A DNA stretch of 64,000 nt from Limivivens faecihominis (GCF_020686945.1 NZ_JAJEPR010000001.1:62001-126000); one strand, 5' to 3'. Counted from the stretch's first letter, positions 42,688-51,641 are shown. Translations and numbers: made by a program. The notes: generated by a model from the sequence alone, not told the origin.

Positions 42688-44442
42688 TCACCCCCTCGCC
42701 TGTTTTTTCTTACTTGCTTCATATAGTTTCAGCCATTCTTCGACCGATTCTGCTGTATTCTGTTTCACTTCGCCTTTCATTGCAGCTGTCCATGCGTCAA
42801 TGATCGCATCTATCACGTCGATTCGTTCTGTCTGATACTCTTTGTCGATCTTGATTTCTCCGAAACTGTTGGAAGTTGTCTTTGCATTCGCGATCGACCA
42901 TTTGATCATCGCGTTTCCATCGTGTTCCACATTTCCTGATTCAATTTCAAGTCTGAAATCAACCGTTGCATCATTCAGTGCCTTTGCTGACTGTGTTACA
43001 GCCACGCTGTCGAATCCCAACGCTTCCAGATCCGTCAAGAAAGCTGACGCATTATGCGGATCGTAAAGAATAAATTGCACATCCAGTTCATAATCGGTGA
43101 TGATTTTTTCCAAGTAGGTTAAAATATACCGATAGTCAGTTTTTACCCCGCCCATCGTTTCTGTTACCGTCACAAGTCCGTCGCGGATCCATAAGTCATA
43201 TTCCGTCCGGTCTGTTTTGATATGTTCTTCAACCCTTCTTTTCGGTATGAAACTGTGTGCATGAACAAAATATTTTCTGACATCATCTTTCAAGAACGGA
43301 AATACGATCGCCAGTGATGTCAAATCTCCACCAGCAGAAAGATCCAGCCCCACATAGCACTTCTGTCCCCGAAAATCCTCTAGTGTCTTCTTTGTCGCGC
43401 CATTTTGCCACAATTCCATGTCTTTCAGATAGACATCATTCGTCCATTGAATCCACATGTTCAGCTGTTTCACAATGAAATCGCGCAAACTGGATCCGCC
43501 CATTTCTTTCGCTGTTTCAGCAATCGGAACCATGTTTTCAAGTGCTTCCAAATCATATTGCAGGATCGGATTCGCCTTGATCCAGTTCTTCGGCGTCCAC
43601 ATGTCGTCTGTTTCATCCATTTGTGCGATGTATACAAACTGTGAATCATTGTGTGCAATGCCTTTCAGTACCTTCACGCAATATTCATACAGCGCATAGC
43701 ATGGTGACTTCAGATCGAACCCTGCTGTCGTGATCACGCTGATCAACGCAGATTTCATCTTCTTGATTCCGCCTTCCAGAAGTTTGTACATCTGGTCATT
43801 TTTGTGTGCATGGTATTCATCAACAATTCCGAGATACGGGCGGAATCCGTCGATTGACTTCGTATCTCCTGAAAGTGCCTTTATTTTGCTATGCGTCAGC
43901 AAACAATCTATTGTGCTGTTGTGTTCGTGTACATTGAAACATTCATCCAGATCAGGATCCGACCGGATAAACTTCACAATTTCATTGAATACGATCAGCG
44001 ACTGATCTTTTTTCGTTGCTGTGCAGTATATCTGACCGTATTTGTACTTCTCAAAATTTCCGTAATATGCAGCCAGAATTCCATTCAGAAAAGATTTGCC
44101 GTTCTGTCTTCCAAGTTGCACATATGATGTTCGGAATCTTCTGTGTCCGCCTGTTTTTGTCCGCCATCCGTTCAGATTTCCGAGAATAAAACACTGGAAT
44201 GCGTAACATTCGACCTGTTCTTCCTCTTCGCCTTCCGCGATGGTCAATGTTTCAGCGAATTCAATGATTCTTTCCGCCTGCTCCACATCAAAATAGTATT
44301 TATATGGCGCAGCCTTTGACTTTTCGATGTCGTCCAGATGACGCTTGCAGGCAAGTTTTACCAGATCCCCGGCAATTATTTTTCCCGCAAGGACATCCGC
44401 AGCGTACTGTGTCGTTCTGTCCTGCATCGCATCATCACGCAA
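42688..44442 (-). CDS. Terminase large subunit
   Basis: A 584-aa packaging motor. The ATPase domain has Walker A GRQNGKS (about 111-117) and Walker B LGIVDEYHAH (Asp208-Glu209). The C-terminal RNase-H-like nuclease has YVGLDLSAGGDLTS, with an Asp as metal ligand, and later acidic residues. It overlaps the small subunit gene by eight bases. Confidence 0.94.
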   Translation of the reverse strand: MRDDAMQDRTTQYAADVLAGKIIAGDLVKLACKRHLDDIEKSKAAPYKYYFDVEQAERIIEFAETLTIAEGEEEEQVECYAFQCFILGNLNGWRTKTGGHRRFRTSYVQLGRQNGKSFLNGILAAYYGNFEKYKYGQIYCTATKKDQSLIVFNEIVKFIRSDPDLDECFNVHEHNSTIDCLLTHSKIKALSGDTKSIDGFRPYLGIVDEYHAHKNDQMYKLLEGGIKKMKSALISVITTAGFDLKSPCYALYEYCVKVLKGIAHNDSQFVYIAQMDETDDMWTPKNWIKANPILQYDLEALENMVPIAETAKEMGGSSLRDFIVKQLNMWIQWTNDVYLKDMELWQNGATKKTLEDFRGQKCYVGLDLSAGGDLTSLAIVFPFLKDDVRKYFVHAHSFIPKRRVEEHIKTDRTEYDLWIRDGLVTVTETMGGVKTDYRYILTYLEKIITDYELDVQFILYDPHNASAFLTDLEALGFDSVAVTQSAKALNDATVDFRLEIESGNVEHDGNAMIKWSIANAKTTSNSFGEIKIDKEYQTERIDVIDAIIDAWTAAMKGEVKQNTAESVEEWLKLYEASKKKQARG

Positions 44443-44962
44443 ACTTGTCTTTAAATTTGTTTGTCTTCGGTGCTTCCGGTGCTTTTGGAATAATCAGGCG
44501 GCATCTTGACGATACTGTCAGTCCAAAATCTGCCGCACCCTGTCGGCACTGTTTGAAATACCTGTCCTGAATGATCGCCAGACGTTCCACCTGACTGTTC
44601 ACAACCTCATGTTCTGCCATGATCGGATAGCCTTCTGCATCTTTTTTTCCTGTGTCGTATGCCGCAGTTACCATCAGTGGCTGCTTTGCGATCGTTTCTG
44701 TCACTTCTCTGTATTTCTCCTGCGCGATCACTAACCGCGCCAGTGCTTCCACGTCCAAGTTTGAAATCAGGTCGATCGCCCGCAGTTCTTTCACCGTTTT
44801 TCTGAATGCCTTTTTCTGCGTAGCTGTCAGGTATGACGGCGGCGTCACTCTGTCCGACGGTGCTTTCACTTCCGTCTGTTCTCTTTCTGCGATCTCTGCC
44901 TTTGTCAGATGTTTCTTCCCTTTTGCTTGTACCAGCGCGATCGGCTGTCGTTGTCCTGCCAT
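44435..44962 (-). CDS. Terminase small subunit, P27 family
   Basis: A 175-aa protein with a basic N-terminus (GKKHLTKAEIAEREQTEV) and the P27 core (YLTATQKKAFRKTVKELRAI, then DVEALARLVIAQEKYREV). It recognises phage DNA for packaging. GGAGG precedes the ATG. Confidence 0.9.
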   Translation of the reverse strand: MAGQRQPIALVQAKGKKHLTKAEIAEREQTEVKAPSDRVTPPSYLTATQKKAFRKTVKELRAIDLISNLDVEALARLVIAQEKYREVTETIAKQPLMVTAAYDTGKKDAEGYPIMAEHEVVNSQVERLAIIQDRYFKQCRQGAADFGLTVSSRCRLIIPKAPEAPKTNKFKDKFA

Positions 44963-45000
44963 TATATCGACCTCCTTTCCCGCTGCTTTTCCTTGCGGAT

Positions 45001-45066
45001 TGTGTCAGAATCTGACACATGACCGTTTGCCCTTATATCTGAAATTTCCGTGGGGAGTTTTCTCCA
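45001..45066. promoter_or_regulatory. Palindromic sites upstream of the terminase (candidate packaging site)
   Basis: A 19-bp palindrome, TGTGTCAGA-A-TCTGACACA (45001-45019), and a second hairpin GTGGGGAG-TTTT-CTCCAC (about 45049-45066) lie in the 123-bp gap between the HNH endonuclease and terminase small subunit genes. In many phages with this gene pair the cos or pac site is here. The role is inferred from position. Confidence 0.45.
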
Positions 45067-45085
45067 CAGAATAGAGGGGGCGCGA

Positions 45086-45553
45086 CTAATCCAGCCTGGT
45101 CAAAACTTTTTCGATACCCCCTACCCCTTTCCAGTGCTGCTGGATAATGTTCCGCAGCAACTCCTGTGTCTGTCTTTTCGTTGCTTCATCCTTCTTGTAC
45201 AGCGCACTGATGATCCCGTGGTTTCCATTGCTTAACGGGAATAGGTTTTCCACGTTCAAGCGTTGTGTCCAGTCTTCTTCTATCTCCGTGATGTGGTGTA
45301 CCATGTCAGCCACAACAATCTTGTGTTGAACATAGTACGCATACATGTCCAAGCTGTCATATAAAGACAGTGCAAACGCCCGTACTTTGCGCCATTCCGC
45401 CGACACATAGAAAGCCGCTGCTTTCTTATTTCTTCGGCGCAGATTGTATTCCATATGCCTTGACATCTTGTCGCTTTCCTTTGCTTCACAGTCCGGACAC
45501 AGGCGTAATTCCTGCGGTATCAATGCCCCGCATTTACATCTGTGTAATAGCAC
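45086..45553 (-). CDS. HNH endonuclease (packaging-associated)
   Basis: A 155-aa protein. An N-terminal zinc ribbon (HRCKCGALIPQELRLCPDCE) is followed by the HNH motif: VHHITEIEEDWTQRLNVENL then FPLSNGNHGII. It starts with GTG at 45553 after AAGGTG. HNH proteins beside terminases stimulate cohesive-end cutting in several siphoviruses (family knowledge). Confidence 0.92.
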   Translation of the reverse strand: MLLHRCKCGALIPQELRLCPDCEAKESDKMSRHMEYNLRRRNKKAAAFYVSAEWRKVRAFALSLYDSLDMYAYYVQHKIVVADMVHHITEIEEDWTQRLNVENLFPLSNGNHGIISALYKKDEATKRQTQELLRNIIQQHWKGVGGIEKVLTRLD

Positions 45554-45651
45554 TATGTATCACCTTCTTTCGTGCTATATACACACTGCACGCAGGCATC
45601 TTTGCAGATGCCCGTCGCAGTGTTCAGAAGGGCGTGGAAATGGCAATAAAA

Positions 45652-45681
45652 AAGCGACTGCACATTTCTGTACAATCGCTT
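45652..45681 (-). terminator. Terminator before the packaging genes
   Basis: A 13-bp stem with two G-U pairs on the minus strand (AAGCGATTGTACA with TGTGCAGTCGCTT) is followed by TTTTTTATTG. It would end early transcripts after the late-regulator gene. Between it and the HNH gene lies a GGCATCT/AGATGCC hairpin with a GCAA loop. The rest of 45554-45784 shows nothing else clear. Confidence 0.75.
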
Positions 45682-45784
45682 CTTGCAACTTTCCACGCTA
45701 TCAGTTTACATCTTTCATCCCACCATTAAAACCCCAGCTTTTCCCCAACTTTTCCCCAAAAAGAAAAGCAAAAAGGATTTCTTT

Positions 45785-46285
45785 TTAATATTTTTCAACG
45801 CCATCTATCCCGAATAACTTCACTGACATTTTCCTGATCAATTCTTTTGACCATCTGGACGGTGTGTTCTTTCCGCAGTTCTGGATGTCTGCAATCTCTT
45901 CATACGATGCCCCATCAATATAATGCATCTTAAAGGCATCGTATTTGTATGTCATTTCTTTCGTTTCATATTCTGCCCGCAGTTCTTCCATTGCTCTGTC
46001 AATATTCGCAATCATCATCGCTGTCTTCATTTTTGATCTGCGAACACTTCCAAGATGTGCGCCTTCTCCTCTGAATATATCATACTGTTCTTCCTTCAGT
46101 TCTTCTTCCTCTGATACTGCGCTTTCAATATGTCTTTTCATTTCGATGTATTCTTCCATCAGCATCCGTGTGTTGTGTAGTACCTGCTGCCTGCGGATCT
46201 GTCTTTCCGCTTCCAGTGCTGTCTGCACCACCTTCTTCACGAAGGTTTCTTCATTCTTTTCCTTTTCCTGCTCCATATTTGCCAC
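45785..46285 (-). CDS. Probable late transcription regulator (sigma-70 region 4/ArpU-like)
   Basis: A 166-aa helical protein whose C-terminal 50 residues contain an HTH pattern like sigma region 4 (YDAFKMHYIDGASYEEIADI, then NTPSRWSKELIRKM). The start is probably GTG 46285 (GGAAGG five bases away), with ATG 46276 as alternative. Its position directly before a terminator and the packaging genes is that of RinA/ArpU-type activators of late phage transcription. Confidence 0.75.
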   Translation of the reverse strand: MANMEQEKEKNEETFVKKVVQTALEAERQIRRQQVLHNTRMLMEEYIEMKRHIESAVSEEEELKEEQYDIFRGEGAHLGSVRRSKMKTAMMIANIDRAMEELRAEYETKEMTYKYDAFKMHYIDGASYEEIADIQNCGKNTPSRWSKELIRKMSVKLFGIDGVEKY

Positions 46286-46300
46286 ACCATCCTTCCTTTA

Positions 46301-46918
46301 TTATCCTTTTGTCGTCTTCTTTTTCGGCGGTCTATACTGCTGCCGTTTTGGTCGTTTTACCATCGGTATTCCTCGCCTTCTGCGCTCATTGTTTGACATC
46401 CGGCTTTTCTCCTCATAATATCGCCGCCATAATTCTCTTTTTCTGATCTGTGTTTCTGTCATCGTATTATTTTCATGTATACGTCTGAAAACCTCTGATA
46501 TTTTGTCAGCTACCCGCCGTATATTCTCCATCATTTCTGCAAATGCCATATTCAGCTTCACGGCTGCATCACTGATCATTTTCAATGTTTCTGCCGCCTT
46601 ATCTGGCGACAGATTCCATTCTGCTTCCGTTTTTCTGATCACTTTTTCCACTTCCTCCGGTTCAACCTGCATTTTAGCCGCAATATAAAATTTTCTGTCT
46701 TCATATGCCGGAAGATCTTCGATTTTTCGGATTTCTGCATCTTCTGTTTCCCCTTTTTCTTCCGGTAGCGGAATATCATTTATAGGAATTACCATTTCCG
46801 GCTTCTGGTCTTTTTCTTCGACCTGAATTCCGCCTTTTTTGTATTTTTTCATTCCGATCTTCATTTTTGTTTCTTCGATCACCTGTCCCACTTTTCTAAA
46901 CGCTTCTTTCAGCCCCAT
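46301..46918 (-). CDS. Phage protein of unknown function
   Basis: A 205-aa charged protein with a Pro/Glu-rich middle, an amphipathic helix region (KAAETLKMISDAAVKLNMAF) and a very basic C-terminus (RRRRGIPMVKRPKRQQYRPP). Nucleic-acid binding is possible. No family recognised. Confidence 0.65.
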   Translation of the reverse strand: MGLKEAFRKVGQVIEETKMKIGMKKYKKGGIQVEEKDQKPEMVIPINDIPLPEEKGETEDAEIRKIEDLPAYEDRKFYIAAKMQVEPEEVEKVIRKTEAEWNLSPDKAAETLKMISDAAVKLNMAFAEMMENIRRVADKISEVFRRIHENNTMTETQIRKRELWRRYYEEKSRMSNNERRRRGIPMVKRPKRQQYRPPKKKTTKG

Positions 46919-46941
46919 ATCGTCACATCCTTCCTTTTTGC

Positions 46942-47376
46942 CTAATCGAAAGGCAATTCTTCGTCGATGCCTTCCGGTATATTCATAAATCCATCGTTTT
47001 CCGTCTGCTCCGGTTTTTGATGTCCTCCTGCTCCGCCGGATCCCTCTGCTGCCGCTTTGCTTTCTGCGAATTCAATGTCTTCCGCGATCACTTCCGTCGT
47101 GTATACTTTGATATTGTCTTTATTTGTGTAGCTTCCCGTCTGGATCCGCCCAGTCAATACAATCTTCGTTCCCTGATGCACATACTTTTCCACAAATTCC
47201 GCACTTTTCCCAAAAGCAACGCAAGAAGGAAAGTCAGCATCTTGCTGACCTTCCTGTTTTCTTCCTCTTCTATCGACCGCAAGTGTAAACCTTGCAATCG
47301 CCATTGAATCCTGCCCCTGTGTGTATCTCACCTGCGGATCCCGTGTTAAACGTCCCATTAAAATCACTTTGTTCAT
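46942..47376 (-). CDS. ssb: Phage single-stranded DNA-binding protein
   Basis: A 144-aa SSB starting MNKVILMGRLTRDPQVRYTQ with the OB-fold to about residue 108 and an acidic tip DEELPFD identical to the host SSB. The linker is Gly-rich (EGSGGAGGHQKPEQ), unlike the host's Pro/Ala linker. It probably serves phage replication with the HUH initiator. GGGAGG precedes the ATG. Confidence 0.93.
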   Translation of the reverse strand: MNKVILMGRLTRDPQVRYTQGQDSMAIARFTLAVDRRGRKQEGQQDADFPSCVAFGKSAEFVEKYVHQGTKIVLTGRIQTGSYTNKDNIKVYTTEVIAEDIEFAESKAAAEGSGGAGGHQKPEQTENDGFMNIPEGIDEELPFD

Positions 47377-47488
47377 GCTTTTCTTCCTCCCGCTTTATGT
47401 ATCCCACCGGAATTAGTATTCTTCTTTCTCCTTTGTCTTCAACGTCGTATACTTCCCCTGTCGCAAGTACAATCTGTGTTTTGCTCAT
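47270..47488 (-). CDS. Small protein overlapping phage ssb
   Basis: A 72-aa frame whose ATG overlaps the MazF-like gene stop (ATGA), which favours coupled translation. The first 35 residues (TQIVLATGEVYDVEDKGERR) look like a real beta-rich protein; the last 35 lie inside ssb in another frame and may be only a tail. No family recognised. Confidence 0.5.
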   Translation of the reverse strand: MSKTQIVLATGEVYDVEDKGERRILIPVGYIKREEEKHEQSDFNGTFNTGSAGEIHTGAGFNGDCKVYTCGR

Positions 47489-48030
47489 TCTCGCCTTTCT
47501 AACAGCCTTTCGGTCATCTGTTCATACAGCTTCTTGAATATATCTCTTTCCGTCCTTGCCTTGATCAGTTCTTCGTTTGTTTCCATCTGGACTTTCGTTT
47601 CCGTCTTTTTCTCCTCTGCTTTTTTCTCTTCTTTCTGATCAGCGACAACTGTTTTGTCCTTTGTCGTCCCCCCATCGCCTAAACCGATCGAGATCATCAG
47701 CCCTATGTCGATGTTCTGCATCTCCTGCGCTGTACACACTCCGATGTATTTCCCAATGCGTTCCACAGCGACTGTGTGGATCTGTTCACACAAAACAGTG
47801 CTGACGCGCCCTGTTGATCGAATCGTGCAATGTGTCGGAAGTTCATTCTTCGGCTGCGTTGTCAAATATACAACTTCCAATGTCTGACTATTTTTATTAT
47901 TTTTATCATTACTGACGATCACGCCCGGTCTGTCTGCCTGCTGTTCGCTTCCTGTGTTGTATCCTCCCCGGCTTATATAATAGATTTCTCCTCTTTTTAC
48001 ATCATCTTTCGGAAGTGTTGTTATCTGCAT
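47485..48030 (-). CDS. PemK/MazF-family toxin-like protein
   Basis: A 181-aa protein. Residues 8-115 match the PemK/MazF fold: VKRGEIYYISRGGYNTGSEQ, QADRPGVIVSND, VYLTTQPKNELPTHC, STVLCEQIHTVAVERIG. These proteins are usually mRNA interferases. The last 65 residues are a Lys/Glu coiled-coil extension that is not part of the toxin fold. No antitoxin gene is adjacent, so this may be a solitary or repurposed member. Start ATG 48030 follows AGGAG. Confidence 0.82.
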   Translation of the reverse strand: MQITTLPKDDVKRGEIYYISRGGYNTGSEQQADRPGVIVSNDKNNKNSQTLEVVYLTTQPKNELPTHCTIRSTGRVSTVLCEQIHTVAVERIGKYIGVCTAQEMQNIDIGLMISIGLGDGGTTKDKTVVADQKEEKKAEEKKTETKVQMETNEELIKARTERDIFKKLYEQMTERLLERRE

Positions 48031-48193
48031 CTTTCCTTTCTCCTTTCCTGTCCATATCTTTAATGCCCTGACTGATTGCCTTTGCTGCAATTATGATCAG
48101 ACCTGCAAGAATCACTGCTGCCAGTATCATCACAAGCCAGATCAGCAACGATCCTGTTGCATTTATCATTCTTTCGATGTTCATCTGCATCAT
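48002..48193 (-). CDS. Small single-pass membrane protein
   Basis: A 63-aa protein with one strong membrane helix (LLIWLVMILAAVILAGLIII) and a charged C-terminal tail. It overlaps the upstream stop as ATGA and the MazF-like start by 29 bases. Function unknown. Confidence 0.65.
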   Translation of the reverse strand: MMQMNIERMINATGSLLIWLVMILAAVILAGLIIIAAKAISQGIKDMDRKGERKDADNNTSER

Positions 48194-48567
48194 GATTCGA
48201 TTTCCTCCTTGTATTGTTCCTTCAGCATAATCATTCTTTCTTCCTGCTGCTTCTTGATCTTTTCAATCTTTGTGACCAGACGCTGGATCGTCTGCGCCCG
48301 ACTTCGGATCTGTCTATGCAGTTTGATCTGTCGTTCCACCTGCTGCCGCTTCTGAATCAAGAACTGCATTTCATGATCTACAATCATCACTGTGTATTTC
48401 TTCCCGCATTCCTGACAGGCAAAATACTGTTCTGTCACGTTAAATCCTTCCGCCTGTCTTGCGATGATCCTTGCTTTCACATTTATGTGTTTAATTACAG
48501 ATCCGCAGGCGTCGCAAACAACTTCTGATCCGTTTCTGTACACTTCTTCATTGAATTTCTTTTCCAT
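48190..48567 (-). CDS. Zinc-ribbon/coiled-coil phage protein
   Basis: A 125-aa protein. Two CxxC pairs (VVCDACGSVI and FACQECGKKY) form a zinc ribbon, followed by a long basic coiled coil (QKRQQVERQIKLHRQIRSRA). ATG 48567 follows AGGAG. Possibly DNA-binding; no family recognised. Confidence 0.65.
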   Translation of the reverse strand: MEKKFNEEVYRNGSEVVCDACGSVIKHINVKARIIARQAEGFNVTEQYFACQECGKKYTVMIVDHEMQFLIQKRQQVERQIKLHRQIRSRAQTIQRLVTKIEKIKKQQEERMIMLKEQYKEEIES

Positions 48568-48581
48568 GTCGTTCTCCTTTC

Positions 48582-48854
48582 CTATGTTGCAGGCATCAGG
48601 ATATCTTGACTGTTTTCCTGATCCGGCTGCGCGTGTGCAGGCATCACCCCGCACATATGCGCCATCATTGCAGCGATCGCTGTGTCAAATTCCGGTTCCA
48701 GCTTTTCGTACTGATCATCCGGCATCGTTTCCCATAGCTTTGTCTGAATTTCTCTGATACCGATCATGGCATTCATCAATCTATCCTGTGTCAACAGCTT
48801 CTTCGCGCTGTATTTCTTTAATTCCGGTTTTACAAATTTGTTTTTATCTGCCAT
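48582..48854 (-). CDS. Small phage protein after parB
   Basis: A 90-aa protein (VKPELKKYSAKKLLTQDRLM, then MIGIREIQTKLWETMPDDQY). Its ATG overlaps the ParB-like gene stop as TGATG, so it is co-translated with it. Not recognised. Confidence 0.6.
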   Translation of the reverse strand: MADKNKFVKPELKKYSAKKLLTQDRLMNAMIGIREIQTKLWETMPDDQYEKLEPEFDTAIAAMMAHMCGVMPAHAQPDQENSQDILMPAT

Positions 48855-50221
48855 CAGTCTTCATCCTCCAAGTCAATCAGCCCCAATGCTTCCGCATCGT
48901 AGACATCCATAATCCCGATGACAGCATATCCTTCAATGATCGCACTGGATGTCTGTGCATCGTCGGCGCATGTGATGCATACACGCATCTGTTCACCTGT
49001 TGATCTTCCATCACGGAATGCAAGCAGTGTCAAAATGTCCTTTTCTTTGTATCCTGCCTGATCCTCTTTCACAATCATGTGGCGGATCTTTCCTTCTTTG
49101 ATGTCTTTTAATAATTCCGCTGACACTCGCATCATCCGCGCTTTCTTTTCATCCGAAGGCAGGTTCTGCATCTTTTCTTCCTGCTCCATTTCAGTCAGCT
49201 TTTTCGCCGTTTTCCTGTCGATTGCCGCCTGTTCTTCGTCATATCGCTGTTCCGGCGTCTTTTCAGCTTCTGCCTTATCAACATAACGATCACAGTCCTG
49301 ACATGTCCCTGTTTTCACGTTGCATTCTGAATATCGCTGGCATGAATAGCAAAGTGATGTGATGCTTTCCGGATGTGCCTGCTGCCATTCTTCTTCCTGC
49401 TCCTCTTCTGCTTCCTCCTGCTCCCATTCCTCCGGATCTTCCGGCAAATTCATCTGTCCCGAAATTTCTGCTTTCTCTGCTGCTTCTTCGATCTCTTTCT
49501 TTGCCTGTTTCACTTCTTTTAATGACAGCCCGCCTTCTTTGTACTTTTCCAGCAGTTCCATCTGCTTATCCTCTGCCATTCCGCTAATTTCATATGCTGC
49601 TGAGAAGGTCAGGCGACCTTCTTTCAGTTCTGCCGAAAATTCCGGAATCAAATGCTTGTTAATACTTTCAATCTGTGCAATCTTCGTTCCGGTCGTGTTC
49701 ATGATTGAAGCGATCACATCACGCAGACGTCCGCTGTCCAGTTTGTACCCCTGAAGCGTCAATCCATTATCTTTCATGTACTGAAGCGATTCCTTCAGGC
49801 GTTTTTCCTCTTCCAACATGTCCACGATCGTCTTGTCACGATACGCATTCGCAATGATCAGCTGTACCATTTCTTCATTCTCTTCAGCTGCGCTTTTGAT
49901 CTGGCATGTCACCGTTTCAAAATCTTCATATCCCTTTTCCAGTAACAAATTCAATGCGCGCCATCTTCTTTCCCCGGCGATGATCTTATATTCTCCGCGT
50001 TCACACGGTGCATATGCCACTGTCATATTTTCCATCAGACCAACCGCCAAGATCTCCTGTGCCAGCTGTTCAATTCCCGGCATCGAATAAAAATTTCTGT
50101 CATTGCTGTAAATCTTCCGGATGCTAATGTCCCGTGTCCGGAATCTTGCTTTCGGTTTCTCTTCTGCTGCTGCCTTGCTGTTTTTATTTAAGGCATCCAT
50201 TACGCTCCATCCTGCTGCCAT
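48854..50221 (-). CDS. parB: ParB-family partition/nucleoid protein
   Basis: A 455-aa protein. The N-terminal ParB/Srx CTPase-type domain has MPGIEQLAQEILAVGLMENM and YKIIAGERRWRALNLLLEKG. A KorB/HTH region follows (LTFSAAYEISGMAEDKQMEL). A Glu-rich linker precedes a Cys cluster (SLCYSCQRYSECNVKTGTCQ), an unusual extension that may bind zinc. It would bind centromere-like parS sites and work with ParA encoded upstream. Confidence 0.88.
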   Translation of the reverse strand: MAAGWSVMDALNKNSKAAAEEKPKARFRTRDISIRKIYSNDRNFYSMPGIEQLAQEILAVGLMENMTVAYAPCERGEYKIIAGERRWRALNLLLEKGYEDFETVTCQIKSAAEENEEMVQLIIANAYRDKTIVDMLEEEKRLKESLQYMKDNGLTLQGYKLDSGRLRDVIASIMNTTGTKIAQIESINKHLIPEFSAELKEGRLTFSAAYEISGMAEDKQMELLEKYKEGGLSLKEVKQAKKEIEEAAEKAEISGQMNLPEDPEEWEQEEAEEEQEEEWQQAHPESITSLCYSCQRYSECNVKTGTCQDCDRYVDKAEAEKTPEQRYDEEQAAIDRKTAKKLTEMEQEEKMQNLPSDEKKARMMRVSAELLKDIKEGKIRHMIVKEDQAGYKEKDILTLLAFRDGRSTGEQMRVCITCADDAQTSSAIIEGYAVIGIMDVYDAEALGLIDLEDED

Positions 50222-50223
50222 GT

Positions 50224-50604
50224 TTATTCCTCCTCTTCTTTCATCGTGATCGTTATCTGTTCCAGCACCTTCCGGCTTGCGTTCTTCACATCCGCGTGTG
50301 AATCACTTCTGTCTTTTTCTATGTACTTCTGAATCAAACGCTTTGTCTTCTCCGGATCCAGAATGATCCTAAACTTCGCAATCGCTTCATCGAACCTTTT
50401 CTGTATCTGTTTATCCGTCATATTTCTATCATCAATTTCATGAAAGATCGGTTCCGCTTCCGATTCGTCAATCTGATCAATAATGTCTGTGATCTCCTCT
50501 TGCAGATCCTGCATTTTCTTTTTCAGTTCGTCCGCCTGCTTTGCCCTGTCCTGAAGCTGGTTAAATGTCTTCAGGCTGATCGTTACCTGTCCATCAATTT
50601 CCAT
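50224..50604 (-). CDS. Coiled-coil protein between parA and parB
   Basis: A 126-aa helical protein (NQLQDRAKQADELKKKMQDL and KFRIILDPEKTKRLIQKYIE). ATG 50604 follows GGAGG, two bases after the parA stop. It is co-transcribed with the partition genes and may be an adaptor, but no family is recognised. Confidence 0.65.
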   Translation of the reverse strand: MEIDGQVTISLKTFNQLQDRAKQADELKKKMQDLQEEITDIIDQIDESEAEPIFHEIDDRNMTDKQIQKRFDEAIAKFRIILDPEKTKRLIQKYIEKDRSDSHADVKNASRKVLEQITITMKEEEE

Positions 50605-50606
50605 GT

Positions 50607-51386
50607 CTATCCCTCCATATCTTTCAGCAGCTCCGTCACAACGTTTCGATAGTCCTGCGTAACAATGCAATTTTTAGAAAACTTCGGAAGTGGCACGCGC
50701 TGCATGGTTGCCTTTTCCGCAATGATGGATCTTCTAACAGCCGTCACGAAGCAATCCTGTCCAGATGATTCTTTCAGCCACGCTTCCACCTGAAGGCTTG
50801 TCTGGTTCTTCTGCCGCATAGTCATTAAAATCTTCATGCGAATCCTGTTATTCAGGCTTCGCAGATCTTCCAGCTGTTCATCCATGTTTGCGATTGCTTC
50901 AATTTCAAATCCGCCGATCTTAACCGGAAGGATCACAAGATCTGTCGCCACCAGAACATTCGTCACGGTCATATCCAGCAGCAACCCGCAATCAACTACG
51001 CAATAATCATATACATCCTGTACTTCCAGCATTGCAGCCGCAAAGCGAAGGATCTGATCTTCTTTTTCGTTCAGCAGCAGATTCATGTTAGTCCGCATTA
51101 AATACCCATTCGCTGTGATGATGTCAATATTGTGATACGGTGTTGTCTGGATCAGGTCTGTTGTCTTGTAAGATCCTCCGACGCTTCTGTGTCTTTCCAG
51201 TAATTCGGACATCCCGATCCCTTCCGGTTTGTATCTATCGTACAGCATTGATACATTGCCCTGCTGATCCGCATCGACCAGCAACACCTTCTTTCCCTGT
51301 TCTTCTCCCAGCAGGTAAGCGATCGAAGCCGCCGTCATTGTTTTGCCGATCCCGCCTTTCTGGTTCATAATTGCGATTGTTTTCAT
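50607..51386 (-). CDS. parA: ParA-family partition ATPase
   Basis: A 259-aa ATPase with deviant Walker A KGGIGKT (10-16), VDADQQGN, and a C-terminal segment QRVPLPKFSKNCIVTQDYRN. It has no N-terminal HTH, so it is of the short Soj type. With ParB it would segregate the phage genome as a plasmid or organise it during replication. Confidence 0.9.
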   Translation of the reverse strand: MKTIAIMNQKGGIGKTMTAASIAYLLGEEQGKKVLLVDADQQGNVSMLYDRYKPEGIGMSELLERHRSVGGSYKTTDLIQTTPYHNIDIITANGYLMRTNMNLLLNEKEDQILRFAAAMLEVQDVYDYCVVDCGLLLDMTVTNVLVATDLVILPVKIGGFEIEAIANMDEQLEDLRSLNNRIRMKILMTMRQKNQTSLQVEAWLKESSGQDCFVTAVRRSIIAEKATMQRVPLPKFSKNCIVTQDYRNVVTELLKDMEG

Positions 51387-51398
51387 GATGTGTACCTC

Positions 51399-51641
51399 CT
51401 ATTTCACAATTTTGAATTTTTTTCTGTTTCTTTTTGCCTGCTCCTCTGTGATGATATATTCATCGCATTCCTGTTTCCATTTATCCGGATTCTTCGTATC
51501 TCCGTCATACCATCTGCACTCATCGCATACGAAGCAAGGTTCTTTTGCTTCTCCGGTGCAGTTGTCTATCGTTTCCACGCTGTTCGCACAGTGATTGCAT
51601 ATGCAGCCGCCGCAAGAAAAAGCGTAATCACTTCGCTTCAT
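51399..51641 (-). CDS. Cysteine-rich small phage protein
   Basis: An 80-aa protein with eight Cys residues in CxxC-like pairs (CGGCICNHCANSVE, then CFVCDECRWYDG), so it probably binds one or two zinc ions. It overlaps the previous gene by 14 bases. Confidence 0.6.
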   Translation of the reverse strand: MKRSDYAFSCGGCICNHCANSVETIDNCTGEAKEPCFVCDECRWYDGDTKNPDKWKQECDEYIITEEQAKRNRKKFKIVK

